NCBI RefSeq assembly: GCF_003254395.2
Contig: NC_037647.1
Span: 3,326,350-3,390,349, forward strand
Origin: Apis mellifera
Lineage: Eukaryota; Arthropoda; Insecta; Hymenoptera; Apidae
DNA: 64,000 nucleotides
Direction of reading: 5' to 3'
Part shown: positions 36,201 through 48,650 of the stretch, piece by piece
Layout: every line of letters begins with the position of its first letter
Numbering within the stretch: the stretch's first letter is position 1
Translations under genes and position numbers: made by a program
Notes under the pieces: model-generated
What the model was told of the DNA's origin: nothing
The model's input: the letters and a program-made list of their open reading frames with translations, nothing else
The model's database searches: none

Positions 36201-38168
36201 AGAAATAGTGAATTTCGTTACTATTCGGTTAAATCCAAGTTCGGAAAGTTTCTCTTTATTCAGGGAAGGGGTTAGGAAGGGGTAAATATTTAGAAGGCAA
36301 CTACTGGAATATTCTCTTTCCTAGATACATATGTACCTTATTTCGTTTCTTTGCTCTCGAGAATATTGGAAATTTTTTTCCCCTTCTTTTCAATTTTAGG
36401 AATTTTCGCTATGCGGATATCTTCTATTCTATGTCATAATAATACAGTATTTCAGAAGTTTGAATTGGTGAAATTTTCAAAGCAATAAATAATTTAAAAT
36501 ATTCAAAATTATCTTATTTAATAAATGTAATAATGTGAATTTTTATTCGTAATAACATTTTTTATTAATTATAATTAATTATAATTATGAGAAAAGAGAA
36601 TAATAATATAAATAAGAAAATTTTATTTAATTTTTGTTCCAAATATTTTTCAATGTTATTATTAATTACAAAGATATTTGAGTGGGTCGATTCAAATGAA
36701 TCATATATTCTCTGTATATTCCTTAAGCGAATTTTTACTGCGTGCCATAAACGTTGCATCCGATTCTAATATTTGACAGGCAACAAGCTTATTTCAAAAG
36801 GCGTAATATATTTCATCTTGTAATATTTTCGCTTATCATAATGTTCTTCTGTCAAAAGAAGAGATTAAAAAGATAATCTCGTTCTTTTGTTTAAAGCGAT
36901 GTATCTTTTGTTTAAAATTTAAAAGAATAATGAATTTTATATAAATATATATTAAACTTATTTATTCTATATTTAATCGAAATATTTGCAAATTTCATGA
37001 ATTTTAATATCTTTTTATAAGAAATTCATTGATCTTTTAAAATAGATATGATAAAATGCATGCAATTAAGAAAATAGGACTTTGTTATATATTTAACAAT
37101 TGTGCAATTTTCACATAAATAAAATATTAATATCAATAATGTTTCTCTGATTTTTAGAAAAATAGAACAAACGAAAAGATAGTTTGTGAAAATATAAATA
37201 ATAATTCATTAAAATAGATATTTCTTTTTACATTTCTATAAATAAATGAAATATCATACAGAATAAATTATTAAGATATTTGCATAATTTTATTTCCATT
37301 CCATCATTGCATTATCTTGCTCTATTTCTTTAATACAAAATTAATTTATTAATTTATTAACTTAATGAACAAATTTCAATATTTCTTTATAGTTCTTTAC
37401 TTTATTGAAAATATATTTTATGAGAAAAGAGAGAAAAATCGCATATTATTCGATATGTACAATCATAGAGAAATATTAAAAAAATATATATATATAAAAC
37501 ACCGCAATAAACTTTTACCACGCCGTTCCACTCGATTTTTCTTTTCTACATTCGAAAATACAGCATCGAGTTTCGTTCCTTCTTGGAATTTTCCTTCGAA
37601 AAGGAAATTATAGAGAGTTATACACGATATAACTATACACTATATAACCAATGGTTATCCGCCTTTTCTCGCGTCGGAAACGTTGCTCAACGTCTGAGAA
37701 TTTATCATATATTTTCCACGAAACTCTCGAATCGAGAGAATGCAGAATATGCAATTCCTTTCGTTGCGCGATATCTTGACGCGTTTCTATATTCAATTTT
37801 TCCTCCACGTAACGTCTCGCTTTTCGAATTAAATGCGACTTTCTCTTCTTTTTTTTTTTTCTCTTGTTCTTTTTTTTTTTATCTTCCATCCAGATGCATC
37901 GGATTGAAGGAATTCCTTTTTCCGGGCAGGCGATCGAAATACGAAGTGTCGCGAACACGAAGTGGGGGAAGAAATAAAGGGAGATGGGGTTGGATTGTTC
38001 AGTTCGCTCGTTTATTATATTGTCGGAAGATTCTTGCAGAAATTCTCGATTCAATTTCGCTTCTTTATCGTTTGGAGGAGAGAAATGAGCCAGCTTTTGT
38101 ATTTTAGGATCATGGTTGGGTGAAATTATCCTCTTATCGAGTTATGGTTTGCTGAAGTGAATATTTCG

Positions 38169-38172
<4 letters not shown>

Positions 38173-38240
<68 letters not shown>
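38173..38240. repeat. (AT)n microsatellite
   Basis: An unbroken AT dinucleotide tract of about 68 bases, the longest of its kind in the window. Confidence 0.95.
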
Positions 38241-38244
<4 letters not shown>

Positions 38245-40143
38245 AAGAAATTTTTATTACTTTTTTATTTTCAATCTTCTTTTTTTCTTTTTTTAGATTT
38301 TTCTTCATTTGATTTAGCCGAGGTTATGTTAATTAAATTTAATATTTATGATTTTTTAAGTTTTAAATAAGCTTCTTGTAGATTCTTTCAAATTAAGTTT
38401 ATATAAAATTTTTAATCGGATGAGAGTAAAATTATTAATTTAAAAGTTGGATTAAAATTTGGTTATTAAATCTCAATATCATCGGTATTAGATTCTGTTG
38501 GATAATATGAAAAGATAAAATCGAAAAAAATCGTGGATCTGTTATGCGCACGATTTATTTATCCGATTTTTATTTTTGTCAACTAGAAAATTCCATTTTT
38601 GTGCAAAATAGAACGTGTTGAACAGATGTGCACTATCTATTTTCATATCTTTGATGAAACCACCAGCTTGCCAATGAAACGAAATAATATATTATTTTTA
38701 TAAATGAAGATGATATCAGTTTTGAAATGTTAAAGCTAAAAAAAAAAATTCTCATTTCCTTATGGAATGCTTATCAATATTACTTTCCATTATAACGTTC
38801 CAACAAGCAAAAATTTTGATGCGACTCCAGAGTATTAAAAGATGCAAATAAAGCGAGATTCAGTGATAACCATGCGGATGCAACCTGTTGAAACGCTTAT
38901 GCTTTTGTATTTGCTAGTTGGATTCGAATCATAGAAATACAAAAAGATTATAGATATTGAAATTCCAATTCTTTTTAATTTAAATCAGAACAGTTTTTAG
39001 ATTAGAAGATTTTTAAAAAACTGCAATATTTGCAATATGTAATAAATGAATTTTAAATATAGAAAAGCCAATCAAAATGTTTGCAAATTGAAAAGAAAAA
39101 AAAAACAAAATTTAGAACATTGGAAAGGAAATTGAGATTGTAAATATTTCCAGCTATTCAAAGATGATCTACATATAGATTTTCTCATTTCTACGAATAT
39201 AATAAAAGCAAAATTCAGAATCAAGTTATAATAAATAACTTTAAAATAAAAAACAAGAAAAGTAAGTAAGATAGAAAATGCAAAAAGAAAATCTTTACGT
39301 ATTTCAAGATATTTCATTTATCGATAAATTTTCTTTTTCAGATACAACATTCGGTCGATTAAATATCCATATCAAAAAACCATTAAAGCAAATGGACAAT
39401 TGGAACAAAATCCAGACAATTGAATAATATCAAGAAATTCATAAGATGCAAAATATAAGGAGAAAAGAAAACTCTTGGAATAAATATTTCAAAATATTCT
39501 TTCTTGAAGAAACTTTTTTCATCAAGTTTCCACACTTGGAAAAATAAAATTTAATCAATGAAATTTATTTCAGGAGGACATTAAAACGGATGAACGGTAA
39601 ACATCTCAAGCATCCTAAAAGAATACACAGATTCAAATACCCGCTGTTTGCGACGTGTTACCGCCAAAGGATAAACGTACAGACGATCCATATTTCTCCC
39701 AGCGGTGCCTAGCTTCTTGCAAATTTACTGAAAATTCCCTTCTCCATGGAACGAAGCCCGATACATGCATCAATCATCCGCCTTTTCCTCGTTCGCTTTT
39801 CACCTCGAACACGCGCCCGCGTACCGGATAACGTTTCAGGAAAGCTTTGAAGACCTTTGAGTATACACATAGCACGCGTCTATGAAATATGAAAAAAAGA
39901 TAACCATTCAAGAAAGAGAAGAGAGAGGAAGAGAGAAAAAGAGAAGTTACCATCCCGATATCAGCTGCAACGTTCCTTCAATGTTATCTCTGGAAATACA
40001 TTATTGGAATACATCTGCGAAAGAAAAAGGCTACAAGGAAAAACTCTCCTTATTTCAATAGGATTTTAATTGAACCCTTCCTGCAAAGAATAACCAGCGA
40101 TAATTATACCACTGATACTTTTGTTACCATAATATGAAAGTTT

Positions 40144-40214
40144 TGAGTTATGTGTGGTTATGTGTGGTTATGTGTGGTTATGTATGATTATGTGTGGTTG
40201 TATGTGGTTGTGTG
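40144..40214. repeat. TTATGTGTGG short tandem repeat
   Basis: Four to six copies of a 10-base unit, TTATGTGTGG, decaying to TTGTATGTGG at the right. Confidence 0.85.
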
Positions 40215-40284
40215 ATAGAATAGAGTGATTTAGAATAATAAATTGTAATGTAATTATTTTGTAAATATAAAATGTAATAAATTC

Positions 40285-40560
40285 GAATAAAAAAATGTAA
40301 TGTGTGTATTAAATGTATTGTATTGTATGTATATAATAGATATATATTATAATATATAATATATATTATAATACATATAATTATAATATATATTCGAATT
40401 TATTACATAAAAAAATGTAATGTGTGTATTAAATGTATTGTATTGTATGTATATAATAGATATATATTATAATATATAATATATATTATAATTATATATA
40501 TTATAATATATAATATATATTATAATTATATGTATTATAATATATAAATATGTATTGTAT
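40285..40560. repeat. 120-bp direct duplication with TA-rich palindromes
   Basis: The stretch starting AAAAAAATGTAATGTGTG near 40,288 recurs almost unchanged near 40,408. Each copy ends in TATATTATAATATATAAT-type palindromic sequence, which continues to about 40,560. Confidence 0.8.
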
Positions 40561-40970
40561 TATTGTATTATTGTATTATATAAATATTATAATGTTAATT
40601 GTATGATTATATTTATATAATTATTTATAATAAATTAGTTTTATAAAAACTATAAATGTGTTTTCAATAATAAACCCAACATTTCCCTTCCTACTAACAA
40701 CTCAAAAAATGACGTCTATTTCTTTGTTTTTAATTTTTTTTTCTAATTAGGCAAATTAAAAAGATAAGTAATATAAAATGGAAATGACGATATTTCATTA
40801 AAAGAATAACAGTTTGATCTTAAAAAGTCAAAAAAGAAACAATAAATATAAAAGAATATTTTTTTAAATATTCTTATTATCCACAAGTAATCTGTAGTTT
40901 CTTACATGAAACTTTTTACCTTTTTTATTAAAATAGGTAAGTAGTATAGCAAGTGTATTAAATTTTATAA

Positions 40971-42650
40971 TTAGAATTAAGTGAAGAATTAAGTAAAGTT
41001 TAAAAAATGAATGTTCCTGAAAGAAAAGGTAACTATAGTGCTAAAAAAAGTAAGTATCAAGGTAAGTATAAAGATAAGTATAATTTTAGAAATATTTTTT
41101 ACTTGCTAGTTTTTTAGTATTTCTATAAAAAATAAAAAAAAATTTTTTCCAAAAATAAAAATTCCAGGACTAAAATTTCCGTTTGTTTATTTACATTTCT
41201 AATGTTTATTTATAAAAATTTTTCGAAATTTTCGACAATTTAAATTTAAAGCCGTGGTGTTAAAATTTCTGTTTGTTTACAAACATTGATCTGTTTATTT
41301 ACATTTTCAATGTTTGTTTACATTCTCGGTTTGTTTATTTACATTTCCAATGTTTATTTACATAAAATTTTCGAAAATTTTAGGCCCTGGCGCTAAAATT
41401 TCGGTTTGTTTACAAACATTGGTTTGTTTATTTACATTTTCAATGTTTATTTACATTCTCAGTTTGTTTATTTACATTTCCAATGTTTATTTACATAAAA
41501 TTTTCGAAAATTTTAGGCCCAGGCGCTAAAATTTCGGTTTGTTTACAAACATTGGTTTGTTTATTTACATTTTCAGTGTTTATTTACATTCTCGGTTTGT
41601 TTATTTACATTTCCAATGTTTATTTACATAAAATTTTCGAAAATTTTAGGTCCTGGCGCTAAAATTTCGGTTTGTTTACAAACATTGGTTTGTTTATTTA
41701 CATTTTCAATGTTTATTTACATTCTCGGTTTGTTTATTTACATTTCCAATATTTATTTACATAAAATTTTCGAAAATTTTAGGCCCCGGCGCTAAAATTT
41801 CGGTTTGTTTACAAACATTGGTTTGTTTATTTACATTTTCAATGTTTATTTACATTCTCGGTTTGTTTATTTACATTTCCAATGTTTATTTACATAAAAT
41901 TTTCAAAAATTTTAGGACCTGGCGCTAAAATTTCGGTTTGTTTACAAACATTGGTTTGTTTATTTACATTTTCAATGTTTATTTACATTCTCGGTTTGTT
42001 TATTTACATTTCCAAAGTTTATTTACATAAAATTTTCGAAAATTTTAGGCCCTGGCGCTAAAATTTCGGTTTGTTTACAAACATTGGTTTGTTTATTTAC
42101 ATTTTCAATGTTTATTTACATTCTCGGTTTGTTTATTTACATTTCCAATGTTTATTTACATAAAATTTTCGAAAATTTTAGGCCTGGCGCTAAAATTTCG
42201 GTTCGTTTACAAACATTGGTTTGTTTATTTACATTTTCAATATTTATTTACATTCTCGGTTTGTTTATTTACATTTTCAATATTTATTTACATTCTCGGT
42301 TTGTTTATTTACATTTCCAATGTTTATTTACATAAAATTTTCGAAAATTTTAGGCCCTGGCGCTAAAATTTTGGTTTGTTTACAAACATTGGTTTGTTTG
42401 TTTACATTTTCTATGTTTATTTACATTTTCAGTCTGTTTATTTACATTTCCAATGTTTATATACAAAAATTTTTGAAAAATACTTACCTTTACTTACCTT
42501 TACTTACCTTTTTACTGCTATTTTTTGTTATTTTGTTTTTTTCAACAGTTTTCTTAATTCTATATACTTACCTTTACTTACCTTTACTTACCTTTTTACT
42601 GCCACTTTTTTTTGCAACAAATCTCTTAAATCTACATACTGACTTTGTAT
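40971..42650. repeat. repeat element A with inverted GGTAAGTA borders
   Basis: The left border starts TTAGAATTAAGT and TTTAAAAAATGAATGTTCCTG, followed by GGTAA and AAGTAAGTAT/GGTAAGTAT repeats (41,026-41,080). The core is the 133-bp array. The right border holds two clusters of ACTTACCTTT (42,481-42,511 and 42,566-42,594), the reverse complement of the left motif, each followed by TTTTTACTGC(C/T)A-T-rich sequence. The same order of parts is seen in the element at 43,203-47,900. I do not recognise a known transposon family. The outer limits are estimates. Confidence 0.55.
41167..42475. repeat. 133-bp tandem array rich in TGTTTAC
   Basis: GGCGCTAAAATTTCGG marks each unit, at 41,389, 41,522, 41,655, 41,788, 41,921, 42,054, 42,186 and 42,359. 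The period is 133 except for one 132-base unit and one 173-base unit that carries an extra 41-base subrepeat (42,224-42,300). A more diverged first unit starts near 41,167. Each unit contains GTTTGTTTACAAAC and several TTGTTTATTTACATT subrepeats. Reading frames in the array (up to 161 codons, FIYI- and LFTF-rich) only reflect the repeat. Confidence 0.95.
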
Positions 42651-43607
42651 TTATTATTTTGAATATCTCGTTTGTTTTTCATAATATTAAAAAACATTTC
42701 GGATAAAAGTTAGGTTTCGAAAAGAAAACATTCTTATAATCTTAATTTTTCCATATATTGATCCATAGAAGATTTATGAAAGTTAATGTTGGTTTTTTAA
42801 ATAGAATTTTACATTCTTAAATGCTTCAATAAATGCACCTCATCATTCTCTATAAAAAAAAGTATTAAATCCCATATAGCAAATAACTCGTAGTTTAAAA
42901 AATAATTTAATTTAATTAAATATTTTTTAAACTTCTAATGGTTTTATGCTATGAATGCTTTAGTACCTTTTTATAGAGAATACCGTATTGCATCTATTAG
43001 ATCATTGAAAAATATGTAATTCTATTTAAAGAAACAGCATTAATTTCCGTAAGGCTTCAATGCGTCTATTTGAGAAAGAATTAAGAAAAAGGACATTCCT
43101 CTTTTCAAATCATATAACTTTTATCTCATTTTTTAATATCTCATTATGAAACATTAATGAGATATTAAAATAATAACCCATCCTATATTTCCCTTAATCC
43201 CTTAGAATTAAGTAAACTGTTAAAAAATGACTATTTCCTGAGAATATAAAAGGTAAGTACAACAAGGTAAGTATAAAAGGTAAGTATACATTTTACATTA
43301 ATCTTCCTCTATTACCTTAAAAAAGACGAAAAATTGATAAAAATATCAGTCTTGGAATTCTAAGAAAAACTTGTGCCACCTCCTATTAACTTATATTCTC
43401 TTAATACAATATCAAAAATTCGACTAAAAATTTTTAGTACTCGAAAATTGGACTTTGTATTAGGAGAACATAATATTATAGGAGGTCGTTCAAGAAATAA
43501 TTCCAGGAATTTTAGCAATTCTTGGAAATGACGTCAAATTCTCGGAATCTCTAAAATTCTTGGAAATGACATCAAATTCTTGGAAATTTCATCGAAACTT
43601 TCGAAAA

Positions 43608-46600
43608 GTCGACTTTGTATTAGGAGAACATGATACGATAGGAGGTCGACCTCCTACAAATTTTTAATTTTTGCTATATCCTTTAAACTAATGGTTTTTC
43701 GCTATAAGTGGGTTAATACTTTTTTATAGGAAATTTTATGCTCCATCGATTGGTGCTATAAAAAATACATGTTATCGGTAAAAAAAATAAAGTTGTGCTT
43801 GAAAAGCTCTTTATTGGTCAACCTATTAAAAAAATGAGAGCGTCAGAATATAGCCCTTTCGAAACCATTCAACTTTTATCTGAAACATTTTTTAATATTC
43901 TGAATAATAAACGAGATATTTAAGAAAAAAGAATAAGATCCCTGAAATTCCCTGAGCGATGGAAAAATTTTTGTCCAAAAAGTCGACTTTGTATTAGGAG
44001 AACATGATACGATAGGAGGTCGACCTCCTACAAATTTCTAATTTTTGCTATATTTTTTAAACTAATGGTTTTTCGCTATAAGTGGGTTAATACTTTTTTA
44101 TAGGAAATTTTATGCTCCACCGATTGGTGCTATAAAAAATACATGTTATCGGTAAAAAAAATAAAGTTGTGCTTGAAAAGCTCTTTATTGGTCAACCTAT
44201 TAAAAAAATGAGAGCGTCAGAATATAGCCCTTTCGAAACCATTCAACTTTTATCTGAAACATTTTTTAATATTCTGAATAATAAACGAGATATTTAAGAG
44301 AAAAGAATAAGATCCCTGAAATTCCCTGAGCGATGGAAAAATTTTTGTCCAAAAAGTCGACTTTGTATTAGGAGAACATGATACGATAGGAGGTCGACCT
44401 CCTACAAATTTTTAATTTTTGCTATATCTTTTAAACTAATGGTTTTTCGCTATAAGTGGGTTAATACTTTTTTATAGGAAATTTTATGCTCCATCGATTG
44501 GTGCTATAAAAAATACATGTTATCGGTAAAAAAAATAAAGTTGTGCTGGAAAAGCTCTTTATTGGTCAACTTATTAAAAAAATGAGAGCGTCAGAATATA
44601 GCCCTTTCGAAACCATTCAACTTTTATCTGAAACATTTTTTAATATTCTGAATAATAAACGAGATATTTAAGAAAAAAGAATAAGATCCCTGAAATTCCC
44701 TGAGCGATGGAAAAATTTTTGTCCAAAAAGTCGACTTTGTATTAGGAGAGCATGATACGATAGGAGGTCGACCTCCTACAAATTTCTAATTTTTGCTATA
44801 TCTTTCAAACTAATGGTTTTTCGCTATAAGTGGGTTAATACTTTTTTATAGGAAATTTTATGCTCCATCGATTGGTGCTATTAAAAATACATGTTATCGG
44901 TAAAAAAAATAAAGTTGTGCTTGAAAAGCTCTTTATTGGTCAACTTATTAAAAAAATGAGAGCGTCAGAATATAGCCCTTTCGAAACCATTCAACTTTTA
45001 TCTGAAACATTTTTTAATATTCTGAATAATAAACGAGATATTTAAGAAAAAAGAATAAGATCCCTGAAATTCCCTGAGCGATGGAAAAATTTTTGTCCAA
45101 AAAGTCGACTTTGTATTAGGAGAACATGATACGATAGGAGGTCGACCTCCTACAAATTTTTAATTTTTGCTATATCTTTTAAACTAATGGTTTTTCGCTA
45201 TAAGTGGGTTAATACTTTTTTATAGGAAATTTTATGCTCCATCGATTGGTGCTATAAAAAATACATGTTATCGGTAAAAAAAATAAAGTTGTGCTTGAAA
45301 AGCTCTTTATTGGTCAACCTATTAAAAAAATGAGAGCGTCAGAATATAGCCCTTTCGAAACCATTCAACTTTTATCTCAAACATTTTTTAATATTCTGAA
45401 TAATAAACGAGATATTTAAGAAAAAGAATAAGATCCCTGAAATTCCCTGAGCGATGGAAAAATTTTTGTCCAAAAAGTCGACTTTGTATTAGGAGAGCAT
45501 GATACGATAGGAGGTCGACCTCCTACAAATTTCTAATTTTTGCTATATCTTTCAAACTAATGGTTTTTCGCTATAAGTGGGTTAATACTTTTTTATAGGA
45601 AATTTTATGCTCCATCGATTGGTGCTATTAAAAAATACATGTTATCGGTAAAAAAAATAAAGTTGTGCTTGAAAAGCTCTTTATTGGTCAACCTATTAAA
45701 AAAATGAGAGCGTCAGAATATAGCCCTTTCGAAACCATTCAACTTTTATCTGAAACATTTTTTAATATTCTGAATAATAAACGAGATATTTAAGAAAAAA
45801 GAATAAGATCCCTGAAATTCCCTGAGCGATGGAAAAATTTTTGTCCAAAAAGTCGACTTTGTATTAGGAGAACATGATACGATAGGAGGTCGACCTCCTA
45901 CAAATTTCTAATTTTTGCTATATCTTTTAAACTAATGGTTTTTCGCTATAAGTGGGTTAATACTTTTTTATAGGAAATTTTATGCTCCATCGATTGGTGC
46001 TTTAAAAAATACATGTTATCGGTAAAAAAAATAAAGTTGTGCTTGAAAAGCTCTTTATTGGTCAACCTATTAAAAAAATGAGAGCGTCAGAATATAGCCC
46101 TTTCGAAACCATTCAACTTTTATCTGAAACATTTTTTAATATTCTGAATAATAAACGAGATATTTAAGAAAAAAGAATAAGATCCCTGAAATTCCCTGAG
46201 CGATAGAAAAATTTTTGTCCAAAAAGTCGACTTTGTATTAGGAGAACATGATACGATAGGAGGTCGACCTCCTACAAATTTTTAATTTTTGCTATATCTT
46301 TTAAACTAATGGTTTTTCGCTATAAGTGGGTTAATACTTTTTTATAGGAAATTTTATGCTCCATCGATTGGTGCTTTAAAAAATACATGTTATCGGTAAA
46401 AAAAATAAAGTTGTGCTTGAAAAGCTCTTTATTGGTCAACCTATTAAAAAAATGAGAGCGTCAGAATATAGCCCTTTCGAAACCATTCAACTTTTATTTG
46501 AAACATTTTTTAATATTCTGAATAATAAACGAGATATTTAAGAAAAAAGAATAAGATCCCTGAAATTCCCTGAGCGATAGAAAAATTTTTGTCCAAAAAG

Positions 46601-47016
46601 TCGACTTTGTATTAGGAGAACATGATACGATAGGAGGTCGACCTCCTACAAATTTTTAATTTTTGCTATATCTTTTAAACTAATGGTTTTTCGCTATAAG
46701 TGGGTTAATACTTTTTTATAGGAAATTTTATGCTCCATCGATTGGTGCTTTAAAAAATACATGTTATCGGTAAAAAAAATAAAGTTGTGCTTGAAAAGCT
46801 CTTTATTGGTCAACCTATTAAAAAAATGAGAGCGTCAGAATATAGCCCTTTCGAAACCATTCAACTTTTATTTGAAACATTTTTTAATATTCTGAATAAT
46901 AAACGAGATATTTAAGAAAAAAGAATAAGATCCCTGAAATTCCCTGAGCGATGGAAAAATTTTTGTCCAAAAAGTCGACTTTGTATTAGGAGAACATGAT
47001 ACGATAGGAGGTCGAT
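43608..47016. repeat. 374-bp satellite array, about nine units
   Basis: GTCGACTTTGTATTAGGAG begins units at 43,608, 43,982, 44,356, 44,730, 45,104, 45,477, 45,852, 46,226, 46,600 and 46,974, so the period is 373-375. Units differ at only a few bases. Each has AAAGTCGACTTT and, 37 bases on, the 18-base palindrome TAGGAGGTCGACCTCCTA. The last copy breaks off after GAGGTCGATC at about 47,016. One unit (44,860-45,045) is open for 61 codons because of a one-base change, but most units are interrupted, so I do not call a gene. Confidence 0.95.
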
Positions 47017-47019
47017 CGA

Positions 47020-47410
47020 AAAATTTTTCCGAGAAATGACGTCAAATTCTCGGAATCCCTAAATTTCTTAGAAATGACGTCAAATTCTGAGAATTTCTAA
47101 ATTTCTTGGAAATGACGTCAAATTCTTGGAAATTTCCGAATTTTCGAACGAACGAAATTTTTGGCCGAAAATTCTATTTTGTATTAGGAGAACATGATAC
47201 GATAGGAGGTCGTTTGAAAAATTTTTCTTAGAAATGACGTCAAATTCTTGGAATTTTTAAATTTCTTGGAAATGACGTCAAATTCTTGGAATTTTTAAGT
47301 TTCTTGGAAATGACGTCAAATTCTGAGAATTTCTAAATTTCTTGGAAATGACGTCAAATTCTTGGAATTTTTAAATTTCTTGGAAATGACGTCGAATTCT
47401 TGGAAATTTC
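47020..47410. repeat. 38-bp minisatellite with TGACGTCA
   Basis: The unit TTCTTGGAAATGACGTCAAA and its flank recur every 38 bases. TGACGTCA lies at 47,037, 47,075, 47,113, 47,235, 47,273, 47,311 and 47,349, and a TGACGTCG variant follows at about 47,387. The array is interrupted at 47,170-47,215 by another copy of TTTGTATTAGGAGAACATG. A single extra TGACGTCA is at 43,529, left of the 374-bp array. Confidence 0.9.
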
Positions 47411-48650
47411 CAAATGTTCGAACCAAGAAAACTTTTGGTCATAGATTCGATTTTGTATTAGGAAAACATAATGTGACAGGAGGTCGGTAAAAAAATTTTT
47501 CCATGAATTTTAACAGTTCTTGGAAATTACGTGTTATTCTCCGAATTTTTGAACTTCTTGGAAATGACCTCTAATTCTTGGAATTTTCTGTAAACTATAG
47601 ATTGAATGAACGAAATTTTAATCCACTTTCACTTTGTATCAGAATAATAAAATTAAGAAGCATGTTTTATTTTTTTATCTTATACTTACCATTTCGATAC
47701 TTACCTTTTACCGATATCATTTTTTTACATTTTTTAGGATTTTTTAACATTTTTTACTCAAATCTATATATTTACCATTTCCATACTCACCTTTTTTTGC
47801 TATCATTTTTTTATCATTTTTTTAAGATTTTTAAATTTTTTTTTTACTTAAATTTATATATTTTTATATTATCTTTTATTTTTATATATACTTACTCTTA
47901 CAATAAACGCTGCCATTTTTTGTAATACTAAACGTTTCTAATATCGATTTTTTATTTTTGTAAGAGAGTCTCAATGTTTTTAAAGAATGATTTACAATTA
48001 TTATTGTTTCATTTTCGAATAGGAAAATTTAAAGTATTTTTATTTTGATTTTAATCTTCTCTTTTATCGGTGTTTTTTCAAATTTTAAAGAAACTTGTAA
48101 TTAATTATCCATTCTAATTTTAAAGATTCTATAAAGTTTAAAAAATTTCTTACAGAGAAATACGATTATATTGAGAATAATCTAATGAATATTAATTTAC
48201 TCGTTAATAATAACGATTACATAAGTCGTAATTTTCACAATTATAAAAGGAAATATATATATACAAAATAAAATATAAATCTAATATTTAATCGAACTAC
48301 TACGTGTCAACTAATTGTGTAAATTCAACTAACGATATGATGACCTTACTGCAACTCGTGATTCAATAAACCAGCAACCATTCAAAGATCGTACTTAATC
48401 TATATTCCTACCGCGAACAAATTCAAACTTGGCTTTGTAACATTAATTTGTGACGGAGTTAATGTAAATGAATCATCTCGTACGTATGTACATACGCTGC
48501 TATGTCGAAAGAATTTGTAAATGGATCTTGGAAATTATATCGAGACTGCCTTGTTCGTCGATAAGTGATTCAGAAATTCCCTTGGATCCATCTCGCAGAC
48601 ATTTAATACCATTTAATCCTTCCTTGGAAGCTACTTAACTCACGCAGTCT

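Larger units (their letters stand above)
27141..40140. other. no gene recognised; AT-rich DNA with GC islands
   Basis: This is probably Fas2 upstream or 5' intronic DNA. GC-rich islands occur at about 27,590-27,960, 28,440-28,840, 30,180-30,680, 33,100-33,640 and 35,200-35,760. Simple repeats are (GA)n at 29,682-29,699, (CA)n at about 30,357-30,375 and a long (AT)n at about 38,173-38,240. Open frames in the islands overlap on both strands and show no domain I know. The only one with a protein-like start is the signal-peptide frame on the minus strand at 33,015-33,296. Confidence 0.45.
43203..47900. repeat. repeat element B with inverted GGTAAGTA borders
   Basis: The left border is TTAGAATTAAGTAAACTG, then TTAAAAAATGACTATTTCCTG, then three AAGGTAAGTA copies (43,250-43,289). 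The inside holds the 374-bp array and the 38-bp TGACGTCA minisatellite. The right border has TACTTACC copies (47,691-47,715) followed by TTTTACCGATATC-T-rich sequence, and a second weaker TTTACC/CTCACC pair near 47,770-47,795. The architecture parallels the element at 40,971-42,650, although the internal repeats differ. Confidence 0.55.

Noticed and set aside
42221..42706. 161-codon frame in the 133-bp array
   Set aside because: It is a translation of the tandem repeat (FIYI/YLHF wording) and runs out beyond it with no domain.
44860..45045. Gene inside the 374-bp unit
   Set aside because: The 61-codon frame is open in one unit only through a one-base difference. Other units stop early, so no constraint on the protein is visible.
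41167..47016. CRISPR-like array
   Set aside because: The repeats are contiguous with no unique spacers of constant size, have no cas genes nearby, and the gene content is insect.
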